This document shows positions 27,701-35,522 of a stretch of DNA of 64,000 nucleotides, one piece after another. The notes beneath the pieces were generated by a model. That model was not told the DNA's origin, did not search any database, and saw nothing but the letters and a program-made list of their open reading frames with translations. Position 1 is the first letter of the stretch, and each line of letters begins with the position of its first letter. A program made the translations under genes and the position numbers. Source of the DNA: JAWVFM01 sp963843315 (GTDB taxonomy: Bacteria > Actinomycetota > Thermoleophilia > Solirubrobacterales > 70-9); the NCBI GenBank assembly GCA_963843315.1, contig CAWJJU010000002.1, positions 248,001-312,000 on the forward strand, given 5' to 3'.

Positions 27701-27958
27701 GTGTGGCAGGTTCGACTCACTGACAAGCAGCTCGACATCCTCCGTTCGATGCTTCGCGCAGAGGATCACCTCGGGCCGGCCCTTCGCGGAGCTCTCGAAG
27801 CCATGGAGCTCGCTCGCTGGGACGAGCTCCCCGACGCCTCGCTCCCCTGGGACGAGGTCGCCGACGCCGCAAGACGACAGGGGATCTCCGAGGCGGACGT
27901 GATCTGGGACCGGGCCGGGCGCCTCGAGCGGGCCGATCGTGCCGAGCCCCTCATCTAG
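27701..27958 (+). CDS. small conserved-looking soluble protein, unknown function
   Basis: 85 aa from a GTG preceded by GAGGAAAGGAA. It is acidic and helical (LTDKQLDILRSMLRAEDHLGPALRGALEAMELARWDEL), with a DEVADAARRQGISEADVIWDRA segment that resembles a small helix-turn-helix or dimerisation unit. A longer frame to 27470 would overlap the divergent histidine kinase start and has no ribosome site. Codon use is normal for the region, which supports a real gene. No function can be proposed. Confidence 0.6.
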   Translation: MWQVRLTDKQLDILRSMLRAEDHLGPALRGALEAMELARWDELPDASLPWDEVADAARRQGISEADVIWDRAGRLERADRAEPLI

Positions 27959-27967
27959 CGCGATACC

Positions 27968-28789
27968 TCAGTAGTCGTAGAAGCCGGAGCCGGACTTCCG
28001 GCCGAGCCGGCGCTCACCGACCAGCGCGACCAGCCGGCCGGGCGGCCGCTGCGAGTTGTCCCCGGAGTCCGCGTAGAGCGCGTCGCCGATCGCCTCGGCG
28101 ACGTCGAGTCCAATCAGGTCGAGCAGCTTCAGCGGCCCCATCGGGTGCCCCGTCCCCATCGTCATACAGGCGTCGACGTCGGCGGCCGGCATGCCCGTTC
28201 GCTCCATCATCCGCACGGCGTCGAAGAGGTACGGAAACAGCAGCCGGTTGACGACGAACCCGGGCTCGTCGGGAACCAGCACCGCGGTCTTGCCCATCGC
28301 CTCGCACCACGCCGCGGCGCGGGCTTGCACGCCGGGCCGGAGCGCGTCGGGGACGCAGAGCTCGACCAGCTCCATCTTCGTCACCGGGTTGAACACGTGC
28401 AGGCCGAAGAGGCGAGCGCCGTGCCCGCACGCCTCGGCGAGGGCGGCGATGGACAGCGACGACGTGGTGGTCGCGAGGTCCGCCTCGGGGCAGGCGCCGC
28501 CGAGTTGGGCCAGAAGCGAGCCCTTCTTGTCGAGGTCTTCGATGATCGCCTCCACAACGAGGTCGGACTCCGCGAGGTCCTCTGAGTCGGTGGTGACCCT
28601 GATTCGACGGGGATCGCCTCCCTCCACACGACTGGCCAGCGACTGCGCCTGCTCCTCGGCTCGCCAGGCCGAAGCGTCGCTTCGCGCGAGCAGGCGCACG
28701 CCGCCGACGCAGGAGGCCATGGCGGCGAGACCGCACGCGATGGTGCCGCTGCCCGCGACCGCGGGCCGGTCGTATCCGGTGCCCTCCAT
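27968..28789 (-). CDS. 3-hydroxyacyl-CoA dehydrogenase (3-hydroxybutyryl-CoA dehydrogenase-like)
   Basis: 273 aa, short-form HAD. The Rossmann start is VAGSGTIACGLAAMAS (GxGxxxxG). NAD-domain features include DLVVEAIIEDLDKKGSLLAQL and TTTSSLSIAAL. The catalytic pair is FGLHVFNPVTKMELVEL (His) and PGFVVNRLLFPYL, with C-terminal MGPLKLLDLIGLDV and KSGSGFYDY. It oxidises 3-hydroxyacyl-CoA to 3-ketoacyl-CoA with NAD+. The thiolase 1.4 kb away and the acyl-CoA dehydrogenase at 6.5 kb would complete a beta-oxidation or polyketide-butyrate route, although they are not in one operon. Confidence 0.9.
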   Translation of the reverse strand: MEGTGYDRPAVAGSGTIACGLAAMASCVGGVRLLARSDASAWRAEEQAQSLASRVEGGDPRRIRVTTDSEDLAESDLVVEAIIEDLDKKGSLLAQLGGACPEADLATTTSSLSIAALAEACGHGARLFGLHVFNPVTKMELVELCVPDALRPGVQARAAAWCEAMGKTAVLVPDEPGFVVNRLLFPYLFDAVRMMERTGMPAADVDACMTMGTGHPMGPLKLLDLIGLDVAEAIGDALYADSGDNSQRPPGRLVALVGERRLGRKSGSGFYDY

Positions 28790-28816
28790 TCCGGCTGCTT
28801 ACTATCAGAGGGAAGG

Positions 28817-29272
28817 ATGGACCGCCAAGACGCAGCGTCCAAGAGTCACGGAACCCTCGCGGGAGGAGCGCGTAGAGTCGTCGCCACCGGCATCTTCGGG
28901 CTCATGCTCCTGGCTGCCTTCTCGCTGTGGACCGTGATCCCCTTCGGCTGGATCTATGTGGGCTCGAAGGTCTCGAACACCCAGGCCCCATCGAGCGGTC
29001 CCTACGCCGTCGTCTTCTTCGGGATCGTCATCTCGATCATTGCGGTGGTGCTGCTGCTGACCTGGCTCAACCACCTCTACGAGCGGCTCCTGGGAACGAC
29101 CGAGTTCTCGTCCGATCGCGTCCGCCTCTGGAAGAGCCTCAGCGACGAGCGCCCGACGGTGCGGCGCTTCACGCTGCTCGAGGCCGTGATCCTCGCCTCG
29201 GTGATCTGCGCCATGCTTGCCGCCGGGGCCTGGTTCATGTTCATCGCCGGCTCGCCGCTGCCGAGCCAGTAG
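28817..29272 (+). CDS. three-helix membrane protein, unknown function
   Basis: 151 aa with a good GAGGGAAGG ribosome site. Three transmembrane segments are evident at about residues 24-52, 60-83 and 120-148, with a basic cytoplasmic loop LYERLLGTTEFSSDRVRLWKS between the second and third. No domain is recognised. It is divergent from the 3-hydroxyacyl-CoA dehydrogenase gene, with only 27 bp between starts. Confidence 0.65.
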   Translation: MDRQDAASKSHGTLAGGARRVVATGIFGLMLLAAFSLWTVIPFGWIYVGSKVSNTQAPSSGPYAVVFFGIVISIIAVVLLLTWLNHLYERLLGTTEFSSDRVRLWKSLSDERPTVRRFTLLEAVILASVICAMLAAGAWFMFIAGSPLPSQ

Positions 29273-29297
29273 GGCTACCCACCGCGCTTCGCCCGGG

Positions 29298-29328
29298 TTG
29301 ACTGACCAGTCAATCGGTTGGGTATGCT
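29298..29328 (+). promoter_or_regulatory. probable promoter with TetR-type operator for thiolase gene
   Basis: TTGACTGACCAGTCAA is palindromic except for its two central bases, typical of TetR-family operators that control fatty-acid degradation genes. Its first six bases also form a -35-like TTGACT, with a -10-like TATGCT 19 bp downstream. The thiolase ATG is about 60 bp further on. No TetR gene is in the window, so the regulator would be encoded elsewhere. Confidence 0.5.
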
Positions 29329-29391
29329 GTTTGGCACGCTCGTTCCAGCAGCGCGCGGCGCCCGGTCGCGCATCGACACGAAAGGCTTCAG

Positions 29392-30573
29392 ATGGCTAGC
29401 AACGGCAAGTTCGGCGGACGCGAGGTAGTGATCGTCGAGGCAGTGCGGACTCCGATCGGCCGCGGTCACGAGGAGAAGGGCTACTACAAGGACACCCACC
29501 CCTCCAACCTGCTGGCAAAGACCTACTCCGAGCTGATCGACCGCTCGGGGATCGACGCGTCCGAGGTGGGCGACGTCGTCACCGGCTGCGTCCAGCAGTT
29601 CGGCGAGCAGGGCATGAACATCGGGCGCAACGCCTGGCTCGAGGCCGGGCTGCCGATGGAGACTCCGGCGACCACGATCGACCGCCAGTGCGGCTCGGCC
29701 CAGCAGGCCGTGAACTTCGCCGCGGCGCTCATCGCCTCCGGCGTCCACGACGTCGCGATCGGCTCGGGCGTCGAGCACATGGGCCACATCTCCTTCGCCG
29801 ACGGCATGGCCGTCCAGGGTGAGCACGGCTACGCCTTCTCCCCTGAGCTGATGGAGCGCTACAACCTCGTGCCCCAGGGCATCTCGGCCGAGATGATCGC
29901 CGACAAGTGGGAGATCCCCCGCTCCGAGCTCGACGAGATCGGCCTGCGCTCGCACCAGCGCGCCGCCAAGGCGACCGAGGAGGGCCGCTTCGAGCGCGAG
30001 ATCGTCCCCTTCCAGGTCAATGGCGACACCTACGTCACCGACCAGGGCCCGCGTCCCGACACGAGCCTCGAGAAGCTCGCCTCGCTGAAGCCCGCCTTCA
30101 AGGAGGACGGCAAGATCACCGCGGGCAACTCCTCGCAGATCTCCGACGGCGCCGCCGCGGTGCTGCTGATGGCTCGCGAGAAGGCCGAGGCGCTGGGCCT
30201 CACCCCCCGCGCCCGCATAGTCGACCAGACGACCGTCGGCGTCGACCCCGTGATCATGCTGACCGGCCCGATCCCCGCGACGAAGAAGCTCCTCGAGCGG
30301 ACGGGCATGACGATCGACGACATCGACCTGTTCGAGGTCAACGAGGCGTTCGCCTCGGTGCTCGCCGCCTGGCGCCGCGAGCTCGAGCCGGACATGGACC
30401 GCGTCAACGTCAACGGTGGCGCGATCGCCCTCGGCCATCCGCTGGGCTCGACGGGCGCCCGCCTGATCACGACGCTCCTGCACGAGATGGAGCGCACGGA
30501 CAAGTCGACCGGCCTGGTGACGATGTGCTGCGGTGGCGGCCTCGGCACCGGCACGGTCATCGAGCGGGTCTAA
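29392..30573 (+). CDS. acetyl-CoA acetyltransferase (thiolase)
   Basis: 393 aa, full-length thiolase. The acylated Cys100 lies in DRQCGSAQQAVN. The C-terminal motifs are EVNEAFASVLAAW (Asn/Glu), NVNGGAIALGHPLGSTGAR (His) and TMCCGGGLGTGTVIE (second catalytic Cys). It catalyses thiolytic cleavage of 3-ketoacyl-CoA or the reverse condensation of acetyl-CoA. The FadA/FadI-like sequence and the upstream TetR-type operator suggest fatty-acid or steroid side-chain degradation. The gene is followed 23 bp later by a PPOX-family gene, which may share its transcript. Confidence 0.95.
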   Translation: MASNGKFGGREVVIVEAVRTPIGRGHEEKGYYKDTHPSNLLAKTYSELIDRSGIDASEVGDVVTGCVQQFGEQGMNIGRNAWLEAGLPMETPATTIDRQCGSAQQAVNFAAALIASGVHDVAIGSGVEHMGHISFADGMAVQGEHGYAFSPELMERYNLVPQGISAEMIADKWEIPRSELDEIGLRSHQRAAKATEEGRFEREIVPFQVNGDTYVTDQGPRPDTSLEKLASLKPAFKEDGKITAGNSSQISDGAAAVLLMAREKAEALGLTPRARIVDQTTVGVDPVIMLTGPIPATKKLLERTGMTIDDIDLFEVNEAFASVLAAWRRELEPDMDRVNVNGGAIALGHPLGSTGARLITTLLHEMERTDKSTGLVTMCCGGGLGTGTVIERV

Positions 30574-30596
30574 GCCGGACCGACATAATCCCTCCG

Positions 30597-31025
30597 GTGT
30601 CCCGGAGGATGAGCGAAGAAGAGGTGCGCGCCTTCCTCGCGGAGGGGACGCGCACGGGCAAGCTCGCGACCGTCCGCAAGGACGGCAGCCCGCATGTCGT
30701 GCCGATCTGGTTCGTGCTCGACGGTGACGCCCTGGTCTTCACGACGGCGGCCGACACCGTGAAGGGCAGGGCGCTTCGCCGCGACGGCCGAGCCTGCATC
30801 TGCGTCGACCTGGAGGAGCCCCCCTACGCGTACGTGCAGGTCTCGGGGCAGGTGGAGCTGTCCGAGGACCTCGAGGAGATGCGCGTGTGGGCCACGCGCA
30901 TCGCCGCCCGCTACGAGGGCGAGGAGAACGCGGAGAGCTTCGGCCGGCGAAACGCGGTCGAGGGCGAGATGCTGGTGCGCCTGCGCCCCGAGCGGGTCGT
31001 CGCGATCGACTTCGTCGACGGCTGA
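30597..31025 (+). CDS. PPOX-class (pyridoxamine 5'-phosphate oxidase-like, F420/FMN) protein
   Basis: 142 aa from GTG; the internal ATG (MSEEEV) sits directly against GGAGG and is less likely. It shows the split beta-barrel pattern of actinobacterial PPOX-class F420-dependent proteins: FLAEGTRTGKLATVRKDGSPHVVPIWFVLDGDALVFTT, then KGRALRRDGRACICVDLEEPPYAYVQVSGQVEL, and C-terminal MLVRLRPERVVAIDFVDG. Such enzymes reduce small substrates with F420H2 or FMN. The substrate is not predictable. It lies just downstream of the thiolase gene. Confidence 0.85.
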   Translation: MSRRMSEEEVRAFLAEGTRTGKLATVRKDGSPHVVPIWFVLDGDALVFTTAADTVKGRALRRDGRACICVDLEEPPYAYVQVSGQVELSEDLEEMRVWATRIAARYEGEENAESFGRRNAVEGEMLVRLRPERVVAIDFVDG

Positions 31026-31066
31026 GCCCGGGCACGCGCTCCACCCTCATCTAGGCTCCCCGCCAC

Positions 31067-31924
31067 TTGCTCCCGCTCAAGGACAACGTCCCGGCGGTGC
31101 GGTTCCCGATCGTCACCGTCGTCCTCATCGTCATGAACCTCGCGGTATTCGGCTGGGAGCTGAGCCTGTCGGGAGATTCGAACCCCAACCACCTTCTGCA
31201 GACGGCGGGCATCAGCGAGCGCGACCAGGCGGAGATCCAGGGCGGCGCCATCCCCTACCGGATCACCCACCCGGGCAAGGACTGCGCGATCGGATCGAAG
31301 GTCGGCGCCGACTCCCGCTACCACGCGCAGATCGTCTGCCAGGGAACCTCCGAGTACAAGCGCGCGGTCGCGCTGCACCAGCGCGGGGCTCCCTTCGTGG
31401 CCCTCGACTCCCCGCCCTGGTGGGCGACGATCTTCACGGCGATGTTCCTGCATGCCGGCTGGCTGCACATCCTCGGGAACCTGCTGTTCCTCTGGATCTT
31501 CGGGAACAACGTGGAGGACTCGATGGGACGCGCGAAGTACGTCCTCTTCTACCTGCTGGCGGGGATCGTGGCCTGCTACGCCCAGGCCGCGATCAACCCC
31601 AGCGAGACCGGCCCCACGCTCGGCGCCAGCGGCGCCATCGCCGGCGTCTTAGGCGGCTACATACTCCTGTACCCGCGCTCCAGAGTGCTGACGCTGGTGT
31701 TCCTGATCTTCTTCGTGACGCTCGTCGAGGTCCCGGCGGTGATCATGCTGGGCGTGTGGTTCATTCTGAACGCGCTGCCTGCGGTGAGCGTCTCGGTTCC
31801 CGGGCTCGCCGGCGGCGGCGGGGTGGCCTACTTCGCCCACGTCGGCGGCTTCGTGTTCGGCCTGCTGGCGATCAAGCTGTTCGCGGACCGGGTGCGGGAC
31901 AACAGCCCGCCGGCGTTAGCCTGA
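31067..31924 (+). CDS. rhomboid family intramembrane serine protease
   Basis: 285 aa from TTG. Six or seven helices include the family elements FLHAGWLHILGNLLFLWIFGNNVED (helix 2 His/Asn), GASGAIAGVLGGY (catalytic Ser) and AHVGGFVFGLLAIKLF (catalytic His). A polar insertion of about 80 residues with two cysteines follows the first helix (residues 35-115) and would face outside. It cleaves membrane proteins within the bilayer; the target is unknown. The next gene starts 8 bp downstream. Confidence 0.9.
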   Translation: MLPLKDNVPAVRFPIVTVVLIVMNLAVFGWELSLSGDSNPNHLLQTAGISERDQAEIQGGAIPYRITHPGKDCAIGSKVGADSRYHAQIVCQGTSEYKRAVALHQRGAPFVALDSPPWWATIFTAMFLHAGWLHILGNLLFLWIFGNNVEDSMGRAKYVLFYLLAGIVACYAQAAINPSETGPTLGASGAIAGVLGGYILLYPRSRVLTLVFLIFFVTLVEVPAVIMLGVWFILNALPAVSVSVPGLAGGGGVAYFAHVGGFVFGLLAIKLFADRVRDNSPPALA

Positions 31925-31931
31925 GTGAGCC

Positions 31932-32117
31932 GTGGAAGACGAGGTAAAAGGCGCGATCGTCCTCGTCGGGCTGCTGTTCGTCTTTCTATTCGGGGGAAGC
32001 GCCCTGGTGGTCATCGGCAAGGACGGCCTCGACATCCTCACGATCGTCTCGCTGGTGATCGCCGTGATGATCTTCATCGGCGTGATGTCGGTGGTCCGCA
32101 CCCCGCCGAAGAAGTAG
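31932..32117 (+). CDS. small two-helix membrane protein
   Basis: 61 aa from GTG. Two hydrophobic segments (AIVLVGLLFVFLFGGSALVVI and TIVSLVIAVMIFIGVMSVV) are joined by a short KDGLD turn, and the C-terminus is basic (RTPPKK). It begins 8 bp after the rhomboid protease gene, suggesting co-transcription and perhaps an accessory role (inference). No family recognised. Confidence 0.6.
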   Translation: MEDEVKGAIVLVGLLFVFLFGGSALVVIGKDGLDILTIVSLVIAVMIFIGVMSVVRTPPKK

Positions 32118-32138
32118 GCGAGGGCTAACCTGCACAGC

Positions 32139-32411
32139 ATGTGCAGGAACATCCGAACTCTCCACAATTTCGATCCTCCCGCGAGCTCCGAGGAGGTCCA
32201 CGACGCCGCGCTTCAGTACGTGCGAAAGATCAGCGGCTCGACCAAGCCCTCGCGCGCCAACGAGGCGGCGTTCGAGCGGGCGGTCGCCGAGGTCGCCGAG
32301 GCAACCGGCCGGCTGCTCGACGGGCTGGTCACCACAGCGCCGGCGAAGGACCGCGAGGTCGAGGCGGAGAAGCGCCGCGCCCGCGCGGCCGCCCGCTACG
32401 CGACGGCCTGA
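32139..32411 (+). CDS. DUF2277 family protein
   Basis: 90 aa. The N-terminal MCRNIRTLHNFDPPASSEEVHDAAL followed by QYVRKISGSTKPSRANEAAFERAV is the characteristic DUF2277 sequence found across actinobacteria and proteobacteria. The invariant Cys2 and the R-N-I stretch suggest a metal or cofactor role, but none is established. The stop overlaps the ATG of the next gene (TGATG), implying translational coupling. Confidence 0.85.
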   Translation: MCRNIRTLHNFDPPASSEEVHDAALQYVRKISGSTKPSRANEAAFERAVAEVAEATGRLLDGLVTTAPAKDREVEAEKRRARAAARYATA

Positions 32412-32851
32412 TGATGGGGCGCCACGCGGCTCGTGCGACCGCCCTCGTCGCGGCATGCGCGCTCGCGCTCGCGGCGGTCGCGCTCGCGGCCACGCCGAAG
32501 ACCGGCAAGTGGGCCGGGAAGGTGACCAAGGGGCAGGTCGGAACCGGCAACCAGGGCAAGCCCACCTTCAAGGTCGCCGGCGGCGGCGACCTCATGCGGA
32601 ACTTCAAGATCCCGCAGGTCGGAGCGTTCTGCACCGGCGGGATATTCGAGGACATCATCGTCGCGGTGCCGAAGGCCAAGATCAGGCACGGCAAGGTCGA
32701 CAAGCGTTACGTGATCAGCAACAAGCCGCCGGACGCCAGGCCGATCGTCCACCTCACCGGCACGTTCACCTCCTCGAAGAAGTTCAAGGGCGACGTGAGC
32801 GGTGTCCACTACTGCAACTACGACGTGAAGTTCACTGCCAAGCCGAAGTAG
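32411..32851 (+). CDS. small secreted protein, unknown function
   Basis: 146 aa. The signal peptide is RHAARATALVAACALALAAVALAA. The mature part is basic and beta-rich (GKWAGKVTKGQV, FKVAGGGDLMRNFKIPQV) with two cysteines (GAFCTGGIF and VHYCNYDVKF) and a closing segment ending FTAKPK. Its ATG overlaps the DUF2277 stop codon. Similar 120-150-aa 'SGxFTS' exported proteins are frequent in this lineage, but the function is unknown. Confidence 0.65.
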   Translation: MMGRHAARATALVAACALALAAVALAATPKTGKWAGKVTKGQVGTGNQGKPTFKVAGGGDLMRNFKIPQVGAFCTGGIFEDIIVAVPKAKIRHGKVDKRYVISNKPPDARPIVHLTGTFTSSKKFKGDVSGVHYCNYDVKFTAKPK

Positions 32852-32860
32852 GTTCTGCGC

Positions 32861-33455
32861 GTGCGCACCTTCAGCGGCTTCCGGGGCAACTTCGACCGAC
32901 TCGGAGTCATGCGGCCGGACGGCTCGCACCGCCACTCGCCTCGCACCTCGGCCGCAACGGCTACCGGCCGGCGTTCAGCGCCCGGCGGGCCGGTCGGTCG
33001 AGTACAACGAGGGCGCGGCGTGGTCGCCGTCAGGGCGGCTGATCGCCTACGACAGCTTCCGCGGCGGGCTGCCCGATCCCGGAATCTTCGTGAAGCACGC
33101 GGGAGGCGGGCATCCCTGGCGTCTGGCCTTCAACGGACACGACCCGGCGTTCTCGCCCTCACGAGGCCGCGTGGTCTACGCCGGCCGCGACCGCCATGGC
33201 ATCGACCAGATCTTCACGGTCCGTCCCGACGGCCAGGACCGGCGGGCGCTGACGAGCAACACCGGAGGCCGGATCGACTACGCGAGCCCCTGCTACTCGC
33301 CCGACGGGTCGGAGATCGTCTTCCAGCGCGAAGTCGTCTTCCGCAACTTCTCCTACACCGACATCTTCAGGATGCGCGCCGACGGCAGCCACCTCGTCCG
33401 CCTCACCCATGGCAAGCTCGCGAGCGCCCCGGCGTGGGGCCCGAGCGCGCCCTAG
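32861..33455 (+). pseudogene. TolB-like/WD40-type beta-propeller protein, N-truncated and frameshifted
   Basis: PD40/TolB propeller motifs are spread over three frames: RLGVMRPDGSHR in one frame, ASHLGRNGYRPAFS in a second (shift near 32935) and VEYNEGAAWSPSGRLIAYDSFRG onward in a third (shift near 32990). The third frame continues cleanly with HDPAFSPSRGRVVYAGRDRHG, QIFTVRPDGQDRRALT, and SPDGSEIVFQRE to a stop. There is no signal peptide and few blades, so the 5' part is missing even if the shifts are sequencing errors. It lies just before tRNA-Ala. Confidence 0.7.
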
Positions 33456-33488
33456 CCGCCGACGGTCGCAGCCTAGAATCGGGCCGGA

Positions 33489-33560
33489 GGGGCCATAGCT
33501 CAGTTGGTAGAGCGCCGTCTTTGCACGGCGAGGTCGCCGGTTCGAATCCGGCTGGCTCCA
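33489..33560 (+). tRNA. tRNA-Ala (TGC)
   Basis: A 72-nt cloverleaf. The acceptor stem is GGGGCCA/TGGCTCC with discriminator A, D-arm GCTC...GAGC, anticodon loop TTTGCAC (anticodon TGC) and T-loop TTCGAATC. The anticodon stem has a C-A mismatch at its outer pair and one T-G pair, and the variable loop is one base shorter than usual; these could be real or another indel. No CCA encoded. Confidence 0.93.
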
Positions 33561-33619
33561 CTCCCCCAGCCAGCGTCCGCCTGATTGGCGTCCGCCCGCG
33601 CGGGAACCATCCCCGCTTC

Positions 33620-34066
33620 ATGAGGCGCCATCCCTCCTACTACGTCGCCGCGGGAATCGACCTTCGGGCCGAGGCCCAGCGGCTCTGCCTGCTGCCCGCG
33701 CTCGGCGGACCGCTGGGTGAGCTCGCGAGGCGCCCGCCGGGCCTAACGGTGCGACGAGCGGCCCGGCGACCGCGCAGCCGGCTGGGGTTCGCCGTTCCGT
33801 CGGAGCGGCGCCTCTCGGTGACCGCCTATCCCGATGCAAAGGCCGGCGACCTTCTCGAGACCCTCCTGCATGAGCTGGTCCACCTCGCCGTCGGCCGCAT
33901 GCCCGGGTCCCGCCCCTGGCACGGGAGGGAATTCCGCGAGACCCTGCGTGCCGCGATGGAGCAGGGCTACGGAGTCAGGGTCGCCCGGCCCGCGGCATCT
34001 CGCCATGGTGCGTATGCACGCGCCATCCAAGCGGTGGTCGAGAGATCCTCCGCGTCCGCCGCCTGA
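33620..34066 (+). CDS. SprT-like zinc metallopeptidase
   Basis: 148 aa. It has a single clear motif LLHELVHLAVG (HExxH-type: His-Glu-x-x-His) and, about 20 residues on, PWHGREFRETL, which supplies the third zinc ligand in the SprT/Spartan layout. The N-terminal part is basic and the C-terminal tail lacks the Zn-ribbon of larger relatives. SprT-like proteins are soluble proteases, in eukaryotes linked to DNA-protein crosslink repair; the bacterial role is poorly known. It starts 60 bp after tRNA-Ala and precedes the glutamate dehydrogenase gene. Confidence 0.75.
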   Translation: MRRHPSYYVAAGIDLRAEAQRLCLLPALGGPLGELARRPPGLTVRRAARRPRSRLGFAVPSERRLSVTAYPDAKAGDLLETLLHELVHLAVGRMPGSRPWHGREFRETLRAAMEQGYGVRVARPAASRHGAYARAIQAVVERSSASAA

Positions 34067-34121
34067 CGCAATCCGCCCGAAGCGGGTATGAGAGGATGCG
34101 GCCGAGCATGGAGGATCTGCG

Positions 34122-35498
34122 ATGAGCGAGACGGAGGTCGCCGACGAGGCGGTGGGCGAGCGCCAGCACACCGACAAGTCCGCCGAGGCGACCGAGCGGG
34201 CGAAGACCGAGGCTGAGGCCAAGGGCGACACCAAGGCCGGGCAGCGCGCCGAGGTCTCGAACCTCGACATCGTCCGCCACTACTTCGACATCGCCGCCGA
34301 CCACCTGGGTCTGGCGGACGACCTCCGGGTCGTCTTCTGGTCGCCGTACCGCGAGGTCACGGTGCAGATTCCGGTGCGGCTCTCCGACGACAAGATCCAC
34401 GTCTTCTCGGGCTACCGAATCCAGCACAACGGAGCTCGCGGGCCCTACAAGGGCGGCATTCGCTTCCACCCGGAGGTCGACATCGACGAGGTCCGGGCCC
34501 TCGCCTCGCTGATGACCTGGAAGACGGCCGTGGCCGGCATTCCCTATGGCGGTGCGAAGGGGGGCGTCAACTGCCCCGCCGGCAAGATGCAGCCCGACGA
34601 GGTCCAGAAGGTGGCCCGGTCCTTCATGGACAAGATCGAGAAGATCCTCGGCCCCACGCGCGACATCCCCGCGCCCGACATCAACACCAACGCCCAGGTG
34701 ATGGCCTGGATGATGGACGAGTACGGCAAGCTCCACGGCCACACGCCCGCGATCGTCACCGGCAAGCCCATCGAGCTCGAGGGGAGCCTGGGCCGTGAGG
34801 CCGCGACCGGCCGCGGATGCGTGTTCATGTTCCGCGAGGCGGCGCCGCACCTCGGCCTCAGCCCCGCGGACACGACCTTCGTCGTGCAGGGATTCGGAAA
34901 CGTCGGCTCGTGGGCCGCGCGGATCATGCAGCAGCTCGGGGCGAAGATGATCGCCGTCTCCGATGTCCACGGCGCGATCCGCTCCGACGCCGGGATCGAC
35001 GCCAATGCCCTTCACGACTGGCTGGGGCAGGGGAACAAGATCACCGACTTCGAGGGCGTCGACTCGATCGCCCCCGACGACCTGATCGCCGTCCCCTGCG
35101 ACGTGCTGATCCCCGCGGCGCTCGGGGGGATGATCCACGAGGGCAACGCCGACCGCATCGACTGCAAGATGCTGGTGGAGGGCGCCAACAGCCCCACCAC
35201 TCCAGTCGCCGACCAGATCCTGCGCGACAAGGGCACCTACATCATCCCCGACGTCATGGCCAACGCCGGCGGCGTCGTCGTCTCCTACTTCGAGTGGGTC
35301 CAGAACCTCCAGCACTTCCGCTGGGAGGAGCGCGAGGTCAACGACAAGCTCGGCACGATCATGCGCCGCGCCTACCGCGAGGTATCGGCGCGCTCCAAGG
35401 AGGAGAGCCTCGACCTGCGCGAGGCCGCCTACCTGGTCGGGATCGAGCGCGTCGTCGAGGCCGCCCGCCTGCGCGGCTACGTCGGCAAGCAGAGCTGA
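34122..35498 (+). CDS. gdhA: Glu/Leu/Phe/Val dehydrogenase (glutamate dehydrogenase)
   Basis: 458 aa, ATG preceded by GGAGGATC. An N-terminal extension of about 40 charged residues (VGERQHTDKSAEATERAKTE) precedes the conserved core. Active-site regions are GARGPYKGGIRFHPEVD and AVAGIPYGGAKGGVNCP (Lys), DIPAPDINTNAQVMAWMMDEY (Asp), TGKPIELEGSLGREAATGRG, and the NAD-domain FVVQGFGNVGSWAARIMQQ. It interconverts glutamate and 2-oxoglutarate with NAD(P)H. The extension is unusual and could be disordered; family membership is certain but specificity between Glu and branched-chain substrates is inferred. Confidence 0.93.
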   Translation: MSETEVADEAVGERQHTDKSAEATERAKTEAEAKGDTKAGQRAEVSNLDIVRHYFDIAADHLGLADDLRVVFWSPYREVTVQIPVRLSDDKIHVFSGYRIQHNGARGPYKGGIRFHPEVDIDEVRALASLMTWKTAVAGIPYGGAKGGVNCPAGKMQPDEVQKVARSFMDKIEKILGPTRDIPAPDINTNAQVMAWMMDEYGKLHGHTPAIVTGKPIELEGSLGREAATGRGCVFMFREAAPHLGLSPADTTFVVQGFGNVGSWAARIMQQLGAKMIAVSDVHGAIRSDAGIDANALHDWLGQGNKITDFEGVDSIAPDDLIAVPCDVLIPAALGGMIHEGNADRIDCKMLVEGANSPTTPVADQILRDKGTYIIPDVMANAGGVVVSYFEWVQNLQHFRWEEREVNDKLGTIMRRAYREVSARSKEESLDLREAAYLVGIERVVEAARLRGYVGKQS

Positions 35499-35522
35499 GG
35501 CTTAGGCCGCCAAGGGCGCGGC

